Below are positions 24,743 to 33,588 of a stretch of 64,000 nucleotides of DNA, piece after piece. The notes beneath the pieces are model-generated. The model was not told the origin of the DNA and did not search any database. It was given only the letters and a program-made list of their open reading frames with translations. The position numbers and the translations under genes were made by a program. Each line of letters opens with the position of its first letter. Position 1 is the stretch's first letter. The DNA is from Acidobacteriota bacterium (GTDB lineage Bacteria; Acidobacteriota; Blastocatellia; Pyrinomonadales; Pyrinomonadaceae): NCBI GenBank assembly GCA_019239425.1, contig JAFAZX010000018.1, forward strand, positions 1 to 64,000, read 5' to 3'.

Positions 24743-26725
24743 ATGAGAGCCCTTGTCCTGCTTTTCGTCACGGCCGCTTTCGCCGCCCCTTGCGCCCACG
24801 CGCAGGCGCCCGCGCCGGCCGGCGCCGCGCCGCACGCGAACGCCAAGCCCTCGAACCAGTCCCCGAGGAAGCGCCTGCGCGCGTTCGGCTCGGAGCGTGA
24901 GCTGAAGAGGTTCATGCGGAAGCTCGGGCGCGTGACGGTGAAGCACGAAGTGCCGGGGGCCGCGCCCATGCCCGTGGAGAAAGCGGGGGCGGACTATGCG
25001 GGCAGCGCCCAGCCGAGTGCGGGCGAAGCGGTGGCGAAGGCGGCGGAGCCGGCGGGCGACGAAGAGTCTGTCACGAACGTGCAGCACGCGGGCGTGGACG
25101 AGGGCGGCATCGTCAAGCTGCACGGCGATTACCTCGTCGTGCTCAGGCGCGGCCGCCTCTTCACCGTCGCCGTCGGTGGCGGCGCGCTGCGCCCCGTCTC
25201 CTCCCTCAACGCCTTCGGCCCGGACGTCGACCCGGAGTACGCCTGGTACGACGAGCTGCTCGTCTCGGGCGAGACGGTCGCCGTCATCGGCTACAGCTAC
25301 GAGCGCGGCGGCACGGAGGTCGGGCTCTTCCGCATCGACCGCAGCGGCCGCCTGAGCTACCGCGCCACTTATCAACTGCGCTCGGACGACTACTACTCTT
25401 CGCGCAACTACGCGAGCCGGCTCGTCGGCGACAAGCTGGTCTTCTACGCGCCGCTCTACCTGGAGGCGGACGTGCGGAACCCGCTCGCGTCCTTCCCGGC
25501 GCTGCGCCGCTGGCACAAGGGCGCGGGCGAGAGCGAAGGTTTCCGCCGCATCGTCAACGCGACGCGCGTCTACCGCGGGGCGCAGAACCTGGGCGAGGTG
25601 GGCGAGCTCGCCCTGCACACCGTGACGGTCTGCGACCTCGCCCGCGCCGACATGAGCTGCGAGGCGACGGCGCTCATCGGCCCTCCGGGCAGCGTCTTCT
25701 ACGTGTCGCCGTCGTCCGTCTACGTCTGGGCGAGCGATTGGTCGAGCGGCGAAGAAAACGATGAAGAGGCTACTGCCAAAACGTCACGCTCGATTCTCTA
25801 CCGCATGCCGCTCGACGGCTCCGGCCCGAGCGCGCTGCGCGTCGCGGGTAGCCCCGTCGACCAGTTCTCGTTCCTCGAGAGCGGGGACGGCAACCTCAAC
25901 GTGCTCGTGCGCTCCGAGGCCGGCGGCGACCGCATGTGGGACGCCGAAGCGGCGGCGGGGAGCGTGGCGCTGTTGCGCGTGCCGCTCTGGAGTTTCTCGG
26001 GTGGCGAGGACGCCGCGCCCGCTTCGAGCTACAGGCGTCTGCCCGACCCGCGGGGCGGCGGCGATGCTTTTCAGAACAGGTTCGTCGGGGACTACCTGCT
26101 CTACGGCAACGGCAACGGGATGGACACGCCGGGAGCCGCGAACGGTTCGAGCCTCTGCGCGGTGCGCTGGGCGACGGGCGAAGTCTCGACGGTCGCTCTG
26201 AAGCACGGCGTCGACAGGATCGAGGCGCTCGGCTCTGACGCGGTCGTCGTCGGCGCAGACGCGGAGGACTTGCACTTCACGAGCGTGCGCTTGGGCGGCG
26301 GCACGCTGGCCGTCGCGGGCACCTACACGCGCAAGGGCGCCGCGCAGGGCGAGACGCGGAGCCACGGCTTCTTCTACAAGCCCGAGGATGAGAACACGGG
26401 CCTGCTCGGTTTGCCCATCAGCAAGCCCGGGCGCTCCGGCTTCGAACAACTGTTCCAGTCGTCGGCCGCGGTGCTCTTCCTGCGCAACGAGTCACTCGAC
26501 CTGAAGGAACTGGGCGAACTCGACGCGCGCCCCGAGACGGCGGCGGACGACGACTGCCAGATCTCCTGCGTCGACTGGTACGGGAACGCCCGCCCGCTCT
26601 TCCTGCGCGGCCGCGTCTTCGCGCTGCTCGGCTACGAGATCGTCGAGGGCGCGCTCGACGGCGGCCGCCTCCGCGAGACGCGCCGCATCAGCTACGCCCC
26701 GCGCCCGACGCTCAGCGGCCGGTGA
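24743..26725 (+). CDS. Secreted beta-propeller protein (COG4880-type)
   Basis: About 660 residues from the ATG at 24743 with GAGAGGTC upstream (the ATG at 24725 is in frame but less well spaced). A signal peptide (RALVLLFVTAAFAAPCAHA) is followed by a charged linker and a large domain that begins SVTNVQHAGVDEGGIVKLHG, the hallmark of the secreted beta-propeller family PF09826, distantly related to WD40. The family's VDEADIVK motif appears here as VDEGGIVK. Function in this family is unknown; it is a candidate surface or periplasmic binding protein. It converges on, and overlaps by 14 bases, the cytochrome gene on the other strand. Confidence 0.85.
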   Translation: MRALVLLFVTAAFAAPCAHAQAPAPAGAAPHANAKPSNQSPRKRLRAFGSERELKRFMRKLGRVTVKHEVPGAAPMPVEKAGADYAGSAQPSAGEAVAKAAEPAGDEESVTNVQHAGVDEGGIVKLHGDYLVVLRRGRLFTVAVGGGALRPVSSLNAFGPDVDPEYAWYDELLVSGETVAVIGYSYERGGTEVGLFRIDRSGRLSYRATYQLRSDDYYSSRNYASRLVGDKLVFYAPLYLEADVRNPLASFPALRRWHKGAGESEGFRRIVNATRVYRGAQNLGEVGELALHTVTVCDLARADMSCEATALIGPPGSVFYVSPSSVYVWASDWSSGEENDEEATAKTSRSILYRMPLDGSGPSALRVAGSPVDQFSFLESGDGNLNVLVRSEAGGDRMWDAEAAAGSVALLRVPLWSFSGGEDAAPASSYRRLPDPRGGGDAFQNRFVGDYLLYGNGNGMDTPGAANGSSLCAVRWATGEVSTVALKHGVDRIEALGSDAVVVGADAEDLHFTSVRLGGGTLAVAGTYTRKGAAQGETRSHGFFYKPEDENTGLLGLPISKPGRSGFEQLFQSSAAVLFLRNESLDLKELGELDARPETAADDDCQISCVDWYGNARPLFLRGRVFALLGYEIVEGALDGGRLRETRRISYAPRPTLSGR

Positions 26726-28334
26726 CGTTGACGAACTCTTTCTTCTCGGGGTCGACGGTGAGGATGGCGGAGGCGTTAGCGCCGATGCGCCGGTTCGGGC
26801 CGAAGGTGATGGGTGGGGTGACGCCCGTCTCGAAGTTGTATAAGCCTTCGAGCGCCGTGATGAGCTTCTCGCGGCTGAGGTCTTGCCCGGCGCGGCGGAG
26901 ACCTTCGACGAAAATCTTGGCGGCGGCGAAGGCCGCGAGCTGCGAGGCCGCGTGGCGCGGGGCGAACTTGTACTTCTCGCGCAGCGCGCCGAACTCCGCC
27001 ACGCCCTCGGGCGTGATGTCGGTCGGGACGCTGGGGAAGGCGACGAAGACCTTATCCTTGAAAGTCGCCGGGACGGCGTTCACGAGGTCTCGCCCGGTCA
27101 GGGCGGCGACGAGGAAGACGTTCGGCGTCCAGCCCGCGGCCGCGGCCTCCCTGATGAACGCAGCCTCCTCGCCGCCCGCCCCGACGAAGAAGACCGCGTC
27201 GTCGTTGCTGCCCTTCCACTTCCCGACGAGCTGCGCCATGTCCGCGGCGGGGGCAGTCCCGTAAGTCTGCGTCGAGACGTTCTCCCAACCGGCCAGCCGC
27301 GCCTGCTCCTCGACCGCCGCGCCCACGGCGCGGCCCGTCTCGCCCTCACGCCGGACGATAAGCACGCGCGCCTTCTTCAACTGCGGCTTCGTGGCGGCGA
27401 AGTTGACGAGCGCGCGCGCCTGCTCTGAGAGGCCCGGCAGTAAATAGAAGACGTAACGGTTGGCGGGCGAAGCGGACTGCGGCGTGAGCGTCGCGGGGCC
27501 GACGAAAGGGATTTCGTCCTGGCGCGCGAGTGCGGCGATCTCGGCGTCGGCCCCCGCGGTGACGCCGCCCACGACGGCGAAGACGTCCTCCTGCCCGGCG
27601 AGGCGGCGCGCGGGCTCCAACGTCGCCGCAGCCCCCGTCCCCGCGTCGGCCACGCGCAGCTCGAGCTTGCGGTTGTAGACGCCGCCGCGGCTGTTGACCT
27701 CCGAGAAGTATGCGTTGAGCACGTCGCGCATGGCCGCGCCCGTGTCGGCCAGCGCGCCCTGCGTGGGCAGGACGGTGCCGACGCGGAGGGTCGTGTCGGT
27801 GATGCCGGGGTCTTGGTCAGACTCGATGCGTTTGAGGTAGGCGACGAGGTCGGCCGCGTCTTCGGGCGAGAGCTTGTAGCGCGGCATCGCGACGAGGAGC
27901 GTGTTGCCGTTGGGGTCTACGCCGCCGACCACTGCGCGCACGAACGAAGCTTCGTCGAAGGGGCCGTGCTTGCGCCCCGTCGGGTGCGTGTGGCCGTAGG
28001 GCTTGAGCAGGTTGGCCCAGGTGAGGTTGCCGGCCGTGACGCCGCCCTCGGTCTTACCCTCGCCGCGCGCGCCGTGGCAGCCGGCGCAGTTGACGGTCGA
28101 GGCGGGCACGTCAATCTCGCCGATGACGGCCGTGAGCTCGCGGTTGGTGGCACTCTCGCCGCGCAGGTAGAGGGCCTTGCCGCGGCGCTCCTGCGGCGTG
28201 AGCGCGCGGGAGGGCTGCGGCGCGACTTGAACGCTCTGCGGCGTCTGTCGCGCGGAGCCGCCGACGGCCAGCGCGGCCAGCGCGAACGCGAGCCAGAGGA
28301 TGAGGGCGGCGGGTCGGGCGGTTTTCTTCGTCAT
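26712..28334 (-). CDS. Cytochrome c domain fused to periplasmic solute-binding domain (Peripla_BP_6)
   Basis: 540 residues. A signal peptide is followed by a class I cytochrome c domain (about 45-165): haem site NCAGCHG near residue 83 and a likely axial Met in LVAMPRYKLSPEDAADLV. From about residue 180 a leucine/isoleucine/valine-binding-protein-like domain begins (LRVGTVLPTQGALADTGAA), continuing with DVLNAYFSEVNSRGGVYNRK and later VEGLRRAG, the ABC-receptor fold without any transporter gene nearby. This joins electron transfer to ligand binding in one exported protein. It is the last gene of a four-gene operon with two SCO proteins and a YncE-like propeller. Confidence 0.88.
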   Translation of the reverse strand: MTKKTARPAALILWLAFALAALAVGGSARQTPQSVQVAPQPSRALTPQERRGKALYLRGESATNRELTAVIGEIDVPASTVNCAGCHGARGEGKTEGGVTAGNLTWANLLKPYGHTHPTGRKHGPFDEASFVRAVVGGVDPNGNTLLVAMPRYKLSPEDAADLVAYLKRIESDQDPGITDTTLRVGTVLPTQGALADTGAAMRDVLNAYFSEVNSRGGVYNRKLELRVADAGTGAAATLEPARRLAGQEDVFAVVGGVTAGADAEIAALARQDEIPFVGPATLTPQSASPANRYVFYLLPGLSEQARALVNFAATKPQLKKARVLIVRREGETGRAVGAAVEEQARLAGWENVSTQTYGTAPAADMAQLVGKWKGSNDDAVFFVGAGGEEAAFIREAAAAGWTPNVFLVAALTGRDLVNAVPATFKDKVFVAFPSVPTDITPEGVAEFGALREKYKFAPRHAASQLAAFAAAKIFVEGLRRAGQDLSREKLITALEGLYNFETGVTPPITFGPNRRIGANASAILTVDPEKKEFVNVTGR

Positions 28335-28337
28335 GGT

Positions 28338-28988
28338 CTAATTCGTCGTCGCGGCCGCCTTCGCCTCGCCCTTGTCGTTCGCCACGCCTTCGATGATTTT
28401 AATCAAGTCTTCGGGCTTCGCGAGGCCCAACGCCTTCTTCCAGAGACCGGTCGCCTCGTTGCCGATAATCCAGACGGTCTGGTGGTCGCCCTTCTCTTCG
28501 ACGTACTGGCCGAGCCGGTAGAGCGCCCAGTCCACGTTCTCCTTCTTCCCTGTGAGGAAGACCCAGCCCGGCTTGGCGTGGAACTTCTGCGCGTAGTCCT
28601 TCAGCCGCTCGGGCGTGTCCGTGGCGGGATCGACCGAGATGGAGACGAGGAGCACGTCGCGCCCGACGCGCTCGCCGAGCGCCTCCTGCACCTTCGCCAT
28701 GTTGCGTGTCATCGGCGGGCAGACGGACGTGCAGGTGGTGAAGAAAGGGTAGATGACGACCGTCCTCCCCTTGAGCACGTCCGTGTAGAAGCGCATGCTC
28801 TTCCCGTCCTGGTTGATTAGCTCAACGTCCGAGAAGTACTTCTGCGCGGGCGACTGCTGCTGCTCCTGCTCGGGCATGTGGTGGCCCGCGTGCGGGTCGG
28901 GCGGCGCGGTCTTCTGCGGCGTCTGCCCCGCGGCGGCCGTCGCCGCGAGCAGACACGCGAGCGCGGCGAGTAAGACTCTTCTGGTCAC
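28338..28988 (-). CDS. SCO1/SenC family copper chaperone or thiol-disulfide protein
   Basis: 216 residues from a GTG at 28988 overlapping the previous stop by 4 bases (GTGA), with GGAGGG upstream. A signal peptide (RRVLLAALACLLAATAAAG) precedes a His-rich linker, DPHAGHHMPEQ, that may bind copper. The thioredoxin-fold SCO domain has the CxxxC copper-binding pair in FFTTCTSVCPPMTR, the SISVDPATDTPERL segment and the third ligand His in EEKGDHQTVWIIG. SCO proteins deliver copper to the Cu-A centre of cytochrome oxidase or to other periplasmic cuproenzymes. It is the second SCO gene in tandem. Confidence 0.92.
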   Translation of the reverse strand: MTRRVLLAALACLLAATAAAGQTPQKTAPPDPHAGHHMPEQEQQQSPAQKYFSDVELINQDGKSMRFYTDVLKGRTVVIYPFFTTCTSVCPPMTRNMAKVQEALGERVGRDVLLVSISVDPATDTPERLKDYAQKFHAKPGWVFLTGKKENVDWALYRLGQYVEEKGDHQTVWIIGNEATGLWKKALGLAKPEDLIKIIEGVANDKGEAKAAATTN

Positions 28989-29755
28989 TGACTGCCCTCC
29001 TTGCTTGTCGGTTCGAGTCGGCCTTCGAGCGCGTCGTCGATGAGTTTGACGAGCTGGCTCGGCATGGAGAGTCCGTAGGCGCGCGTCCACTGCCCCTTCG
29101 CGTCGTTGCCGATGAGGACGGAAGGCGAGTGGTCTTCGCGGCGCGCGGACGAGGCGCCGAGCGCGCGCAGCAGCGCGTCAACCTGCGGCTTCGCGCCGGT
29201 CACGAACGTCCACCCCGCGCCCGCGTGGAACTTCTCGCCCCAGGCCTTCAACCTCTCCGGCGTGTCGGTCAGAGGGTCGACGCTGACCGAGATGAAGTGA
29301 ACGTCTCGGCCGGAGCGTTCACCAAAGTCTTTCTGCACGCGGGCGAAGGTGGCGCCGAGCGGCGGGCAGATGGTCGTGCAGGTCGTGAAGATGAACTGGA
29401 TCGCGACCGTCCTGCCTTTGACGAGGTCGCTGTAGAAGTGCACCGTGCGCCCGTCCTGGTCGAGTAATTCCACGTCCGGGATGCTCACACGCTGCGCGTC
29501 CGCCTCCGCGCGCTCCTCTTTCAGGGGCGGGGCATTCTCTTTCGGCGTGGCGGCGGCGACAGCGCGCAAGTCCATCTTGCACTTGGGACAACTGCCGGGC
29601 TTCTTCGACTTCACCTCCGGGTGCATCGGGCAGGAGTACCAGACCTCCTGCCTCTGCGCCCGCGCCCGGCCGCCCGCGGCCTGCGCCAGCGCGCGCGGCG
29701 CGACGGCGACGAGCGCGCAGAACGCGATAAGGATGACGAAAGCCTTGTGTCTCAT
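28985..29755 (-). CDS. SCO1/SenC protein with N-terminal heavy-metal-binding domain
   Basis: 256 residues. After a signal peptide the segment WYSCPMHPEVKSKKPGSCPK is a heavy-metal-binding domain (the CPMHP...CPKCKM type found in copper resistance proteins and CusB/CopA proteins). The SCO domain follows with TTCTTICPPLGATF (CxxxC), VSVDPLTDTPERL and a His in ARREDHSPSVLIG. Joining the two domains suggests metal capture and transfer in one protein. It overlaps the propeller gene upstream and the second SCO gene downstream by 4 bases each, a tightly coupled operon. Confidence 0.92.
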   Translation of the reverse strand: MRHKAFVILIAFCALVAVAPRALAQAAGGRARAQRQEVWYSCPMHPEVKSKKPGSCPKCKMDLRAVAAATPKENAPPLKEERAEADAQRVSIPDVELLDQDGRTVHFYSDLVKGRTVAIQFIFTTCTTICPPLGATFARVQKDFGERSGRDVHFISVSVDPLTDTPERLKAWGEKFHAGAGWTFVTGAKPQVDALLRALGASSARREDHSPSVLIGNDAKGQWTRAYGLSMPSQLVKLIDDALEGRLEPTSKEGSQ

Positions 29756-31665
29756 CTCTTCTCCGCCCGCAGCGTCAGGAAGGGCGACTGATTATATTCG
29801 AGGTTCAGCGAAGGGCAGTTGAAGTAGATGTAGTAGACGCCCTCGGACGGCGGCGTGAAGCTCACCTCATAGACGCCGCCGCCGACCGGCTTCGACCAGA
29901 AGCGCTCCTGCCAGATGCCCGGCGCGAGGAAGGTCATCACGCCCACGTCCTTCAGGTCGTCACGCGGCTGGCCGGCGCTGCCCACCACCTTGAAGCGCAG
30001 TTTATAACTCCGGCCGACCGGCATCACGTCGTCGTCGACGAGCGGCTCGAACCTGACGGCCGACTCGCGTTGGCGGCGCTCCTCTGGACTCTCCGCGACG
30101 GCGATGTCGAAGCACTGGACGACGCGCGGCGAGTCGAGCAGCAGCGCCACGTCGAAGTGGCCCGAGGAGCCGAGCCGCACGGTCGTCGAGTAGACGCCGG
30201 GCGAGACTTCGCGCAGGCTGTTGTCCTTGACGAGCACCGCGCGCGGCACGCGCCGGTAGTTCTGGAAGCTGCCCATCGGCGCCGCCATGCCCTCGGCGTA
30301 GTAGTAGACCATCTTGTCCGCGGGGTTGGCGACGAGCACCGAGCCGCTCTCGGGCGCGGGCACGACAGCGTCGGCGGCTGCCAGCCCGCGCGCGGCGCCC
30401 GGCGTCATCTGCCCCGCGGGGAAGCGCGCGACCGAGGCCAGGCCCTTCGCCACGTCGTTCAGGCGGATCATCGAGACGTACTGGCTGCCGAGCGCGCGCA
30501 CGTACGCGAAGTCCTTCGTGAAGGTGACCTGGTCGGGCGCCCGCTCGACGGGGACGGTCTGCACGAGGCGGTTGTTCGCCACGTCGACGATGGCGACCGA
30601 GTTGGCCGCGCTGTTGACGGCGAAGACGTAGCGCCCGTCCGGCGAGACGCGCAGAGAGCGCAGGCCCGGCCCGGACGTCAGCCGCGCGATGACTTCGAAG
30701 CGCCGACCGTCGATGACGGTGATTGTGCCGCCCGTCTCGTCCGCGACGTAGAAGGCGCGGCCGAGCGCCGAGTAGGCGAGGCCGGAAGGGCGCGCGCCGA
30801 CTTTCACCTCTTTGACCTTCGAAAGCGTCCGCACGTCTACGACCGAGAGCGTGCCGGCCGGCCTGCTCAGGACGACCGCCTGCCGGTCGTCGTCCGAGAA
30901 GGCTATCTCGTGCGGGCCGGCCCCCGCCTTGACGCGCGCGACGACCTTCAGGGTGTTGACGTCTATGACGGTGACGACGCCGCCCGCCGGACTCTCCGCG
31001 CCGCCGTCGCCGACCCAAAGGTATCGGCCGTCCTCCTGCAGAGCGAGCCGCGCGGGCCGCCCGCCGACTTCGACTTTGGCGACGGTCTTCCAGGTGGTCG
31101 TGTCCACGACGGCGACCCGGCCCGCCTCGGGCGTGCTGACGTAGAGCCGCTTCTGGTCTGCGCCCAGCGCCCAGTCCTCGCCGGGGCTGTCCAGCTCGAC
31201 CAGGGTCAGGAGCCTCATCGAGCTGAAGCCCGAGATGGGGTCGATGACGGAGACGTTCGGCTCGTCGTTGAGCGTGAGGATGAGATAGCCGTTCATGTCT
31301 ATCTCGGGGCGCGTGCTGAAGCTCGGTTGCAGGAACGACTGCACCATCGCGCGGCAGCTCGGCGGCCCGCCCGAGGCGTCCGGCTCGTAGCGGCCGATCC
31401 AGGCGGCCGGGCGCAGGCCCGTGATGGGCGCGCCCGTGTTGGAATATGTGATCCTGTATTTGACGACCGCGTCGCCGCCCTCGACCAGTCCGCCCGGCTG
31501 CAAGGACTCGGCCCCGAACTCGATGGTCACGCCCTCGGCGCTGACCTTGCGCGGCCCGGCCGGGACGCCCCGGTTCTCCTGCGCGTGGGCCGCCAGGCAG
31601 GAGAGTGCGAAGAGCGCTAAAACGCGTAGCGAGGCGGCGAGGGCGGACGAGGGTTTTGACTTCAT
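29752..31665 (-). CDS. Secreted YncE/YVTN-type seven-bladed beta-propeller with C-terminal beta domain
   Basis: 637 residues from the ATG at 31665, the first Met of a good signal peptide (LRVLALFALSCLAAHAQE). Residues about 130-420 contain repeated propeller blades with the YVTN pattern: PNVSVIDPISG, GRVAVVDTTTWKTVAKVEVG, GVVTVIDVNTLKVVARVKAG, GTLSVVDVRTLSKVKEVKVG, GTITVIDGRRFEVIARLTSG, NSVAIVDVANNRLVQTVPVE. The C-terminal 120 residues form a beta domain ending with ASTPPSEG-like strands (VYYIYFNCPSL). Similar propellers occur in methylamine-dehydrogenase and denitrification clusters as electron-transfer or scaffold proteins. It heads the four-gene operon and has a near-consensus promoter. 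Confidence 0.85.
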   Translation of the reverse strand: MKSKPSSALAASLRVLALFALSCLAAHAQENRGVPAGPRKVSAEGVTIEFGAESLQPGGLVEGGDAVVKYRITYSNTGAPITGLRPAAWIGRYEPDASGGPPSCRAMVQSFLQPSFSTRPEIDMNGYLILTLNDEPNVSVIDPISGFSSMRLLTLVELDSPGEDWALGADQKRLYVSTPEAGRVAVVDTTTWKTVAKVEVGGRPARLALQEDGRYLWVGDGGAESPAGGVVTVIDVNTLKVVARVKAGAGPHEIAFSDDDRQAVVLSRPAGTLSVVDVRTLSKVKEVKVGARPSGLAYSALGRAFYVADETGGTITVIDGRRFEVIARLTSGPGLRSLRVSPDGRYVFAVNSAANSVAIVDVANNRLVQTVPVERAPDQVTFTKDFAYVRALGSQYVSMIRLNDVAKGLASVARFPAGQMTPGAARGLAAADAVVPAPESGSVLVANPADKMVYYYAEGMAAPMGSFQNYRRVPRAVLVKDNSLREVSPGVYSTTVRLGSSGHFDVALLLDSPRVVQCFDIAVAESPEERRQRESAVRFEPLVDDDVMPVGRSYKLRFKVVGSAGQPRDDLKDVGVMTFLAPGIWQERFWSKPVGGGVYEVSFTPPSEGVYYIYFNCPSLNLEYNQSPFLTLRAEKR

Positions 31666-31782
31666 GAGTGGCGACTCCGTCCGGGCGTAAGAGTCGAGCT
31701 GTCTGTCTGGAGTTTGACGCCGGGTTGAGAAGGATTCGGTGACGCGCGCCGGGCCGCGGGCGGCGGCCGTTGACGCGGTCGG

Positions 31783-31811
31783 AATATATTGGATGGCGTG
31801 GGCGTTGTCAA
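31783..31811 (-). promoter_or_regulatory. Sigma-70-type promoter of the propeller-SCO-cytochrome operon
   Basis: On the minus strand: TTGACA (31811-31806), 17-base spacer, TATATT (31788-31783). Five of six -10 positions and all -35 positions match consensus. The leader to the ATG at 31665 is about 110 bases. The 428-base gap 31666-32093 holds this promoter and a divergent one and no gene. Confidence 0.72.
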
Positions 31812-31881
31812 AAAAATTCTCGCCACTGCGGGCCGTTTGTTCAAGTCCCTGTAACCTCCGAGTGGCAGGATGCAAAAATTA

Positions 31882-31910
31882 TTGACGCGGCGTGACAAAG
31901 ACGGTAGGCT
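31882..31910 (+). promoter_or_regulatory. Sigma-70-type promoter of the aroDE-like operon
   Basis: TTGACG (31882-31887), 17-base spacer, TAGGCT (31905-31910). It is divergent from the promoter at 31783-31811, with the two -35 elements about 70 bases apart. The leader to the ATG at 32094 is about 180 bases. Confidence 0.5.
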
Positions 31911-32093
31911 CTCGGTGCTCTAAGGCTGGTGGCTCTACCTCAAAATCAATAGCAGGCGGTTTCCGACTCTCTTTCCGGCGACTTCTGTCGAAGCTTTTCG
32001 CCCGAAGGCGCGGGCGAGCTTCCCCTTTTGACGACTGCCCCGAACGCCTCCCGAACACAACTTTCAACAACGGCGCCGGAGAGATTTCACCTT

Positions 32094-33560
32094 ATGGGAA
32101 AGGCCACTCTGATTGCCACACTTGCCGACCCGTTTTCGGAAAGCGGGGCGTGGCCCGACTGCGTCGAGTGGCTGGAGGTGCGCGCCGACCTCGCGGGCGA
32201 CCTCGACCCCGACCAGCTCCGCCGGCACTTCAAAGGGCGTCTGCTCTACACGCTCCGGAGCGGGGAAGAGGGCGGCGCCTTCGCGGGCACGTCCGACGAG
32301 CGGCGAAGGCGTCTGTCGGACGCGGCACGCCGCTACGACTTCGTCGACCTCGAAGGCGAGCGCGACTGCTTACCCGACCTGCTCGACGAAATCCCGCCCG
32401 CGCGGCGAGTCATCTCCTGGCACGGCGTCGTGCCCGACGCGGCCGCGCTCCGCGAGAAGTTCGAGCGTCTGTCGGCGCACGAGGCTTTCCTCTACAGGCT
32501 GGTCACGACGCCTTCGAAGGCAAGCGAGGCGCTCGTGCCGTTGCTCACGTTGAAGGCGCTCGGCCGCGCGGACGTCGTGGCCTACGCCGAAGGCGACGTT
32601 GGAAGCTGGAGCCGTCTGGTCGCGCCGCGGCTCGGCGCCCCTTTCGTCTTCGCCGCGGCGGAGGGCGGCTTCAACGTCTCGAAGCTGATTGAAGATTACG
32701 GCCTGCCCGCGCTGCCCGACTGCGAAGAGATTTACGGCATCGTCGGGAACCCCGTGATGCAGTCGCTCTCGCCGCGCCTGCACAACGCGGCCTACCGCGC
32801 GCTGAACCACCCGGCGCTCTTCGTGCCGTTCCACGTCGAAGAGTTCGGGGAGTTCTGGCGCGAGGCGGTCAAGAGCCGCGCGCTGGAAGAACTCGGGCTC
32901 AGAGTCAAAGGCTTGACGGTCGTCTCGCCGCACAAGGAGGCGGCGCTCGCGGCGGCCCGGAAGCACACGCCGATGACGCGGGCCGCCGGCTCGACCAACC
33001 TCTTCGTCTCGAACGGGGGGGAGTGGGAGGCCGACACGTCCGACTCCGACTGCGTCGTCATCGCCCTGCGCGAGCGCGGGATCGCGGCCGAGGGTTTGAA
33101 GGCGGCCGTCATCGGCTGCGGCGGGGCGGGGCGCGCCGTCGCGGCGGGGCTGACGCGCGCGGGCGCGAAGGTCACACTCGTCAACCGCGGCGCCGCGCGC
33201 GGGCGTTACGCCGTCGAGCTCTTGGGCCTGCCCTTCGCGCCGCTCTCGGAGTTTTCGGGGCGCGGCTTCGCGCTCATCGTCAACGCGACGCCGGTCGGGC
33301 GCGACGACCTCCGCACGCCCTTCGACCTCTCGGGACTCGAAGAGGACGCGGTCGTCGTTGACCTCGCTTACGGCTCGGAGCCGACGCCGCTCGTCGTGGG
33401 GACGCGCGCGCGCGGGCGGCTCGCGGTTGACGGCCGCGAGGTGCTGCTCATACAGGTGCAACACCAGTTCCAGAGGATGACCGGGTTTGTGATGCCGGTC
33501 GGGCCGGCGCTGGAAGAACTCGGCGGCGGGGCCGACGCGCGCGAGCTGCTCGCCACGTAA
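32094..33560 (+). CDS. AroD-AroE fusion: 3-dehydroquinate dehydratase (type I)-like plus shikimate dehydrogenase-like
   Basis: 488 residues from the ATG at 32094 with GGAGAG 11 bases upstream. Residues 1-210 follow the type I dehydroquinase barrel: VEWLEVRADL, an RLLYTLRS strand, VISWHGV with the catalytic His. The segment where the Schiff-base Lys is normally found (usually KIA or similar) reads AFLYRLVTTP with Arg, and the usual terminal GQ motif is not evident. Residues 216-488 are shikimate-dehydrogenase-like: YGIVGNPVMQSLSPRLHN, VSPHKE with catalytic Lys, GSTNLF, EADTSDSDCVV (family NTD site), Rossmann GCGGAGRAVAAGL. Fused AroDE proteins are normal in several phyla, but the altered sites leave the first activity uncertain. 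First gene of the cluster. Confidence 0.82.
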   Translation: MGKATLIATLADPFSESGAWPDCVEWLEVRADLAGDLDPDQLRRHFKGRLLYTLRSGEEGGAFAGTSDERRRRLSDAARRYDFVDLEGERDCLPDLLDEIPPARRVISWHGVVPDAAALREKFERLSAHEAFLYRLVTTPSKASEALVPLLTLKALGRADVVAYAEGDVGSWSRLVAPRLGAPFVFAAAEGGFNVSKLIEDYGLPALPDCEEIYGIVGNPVMQSLSPRLHNAAYRALNHPALFVPFHVEEFGEFWREAVKSRALEELGLRVKGLTVVSPHKEAALAAARKHTPMTRAAGSTNLFVSNGGEWEADTSDSDCVVIALRERGIAAEGLKAAVIGCGGAGRAVAAGLTRAGAKVTLVNRGAARGRYAVELLGLPFAPLSEFSGRGFALIVNATPVGRDDLRTPFDLSGLEEDAVVVDLAYGSEPTPLVVGTRARGRLAVDGREVLLIQVQHQFQRMTGFVMPVGPALEELGGGADARELLAT

Positions 33561-33588
33561 GAGGGATGCGAACGGAAGAAGTCGAGCG

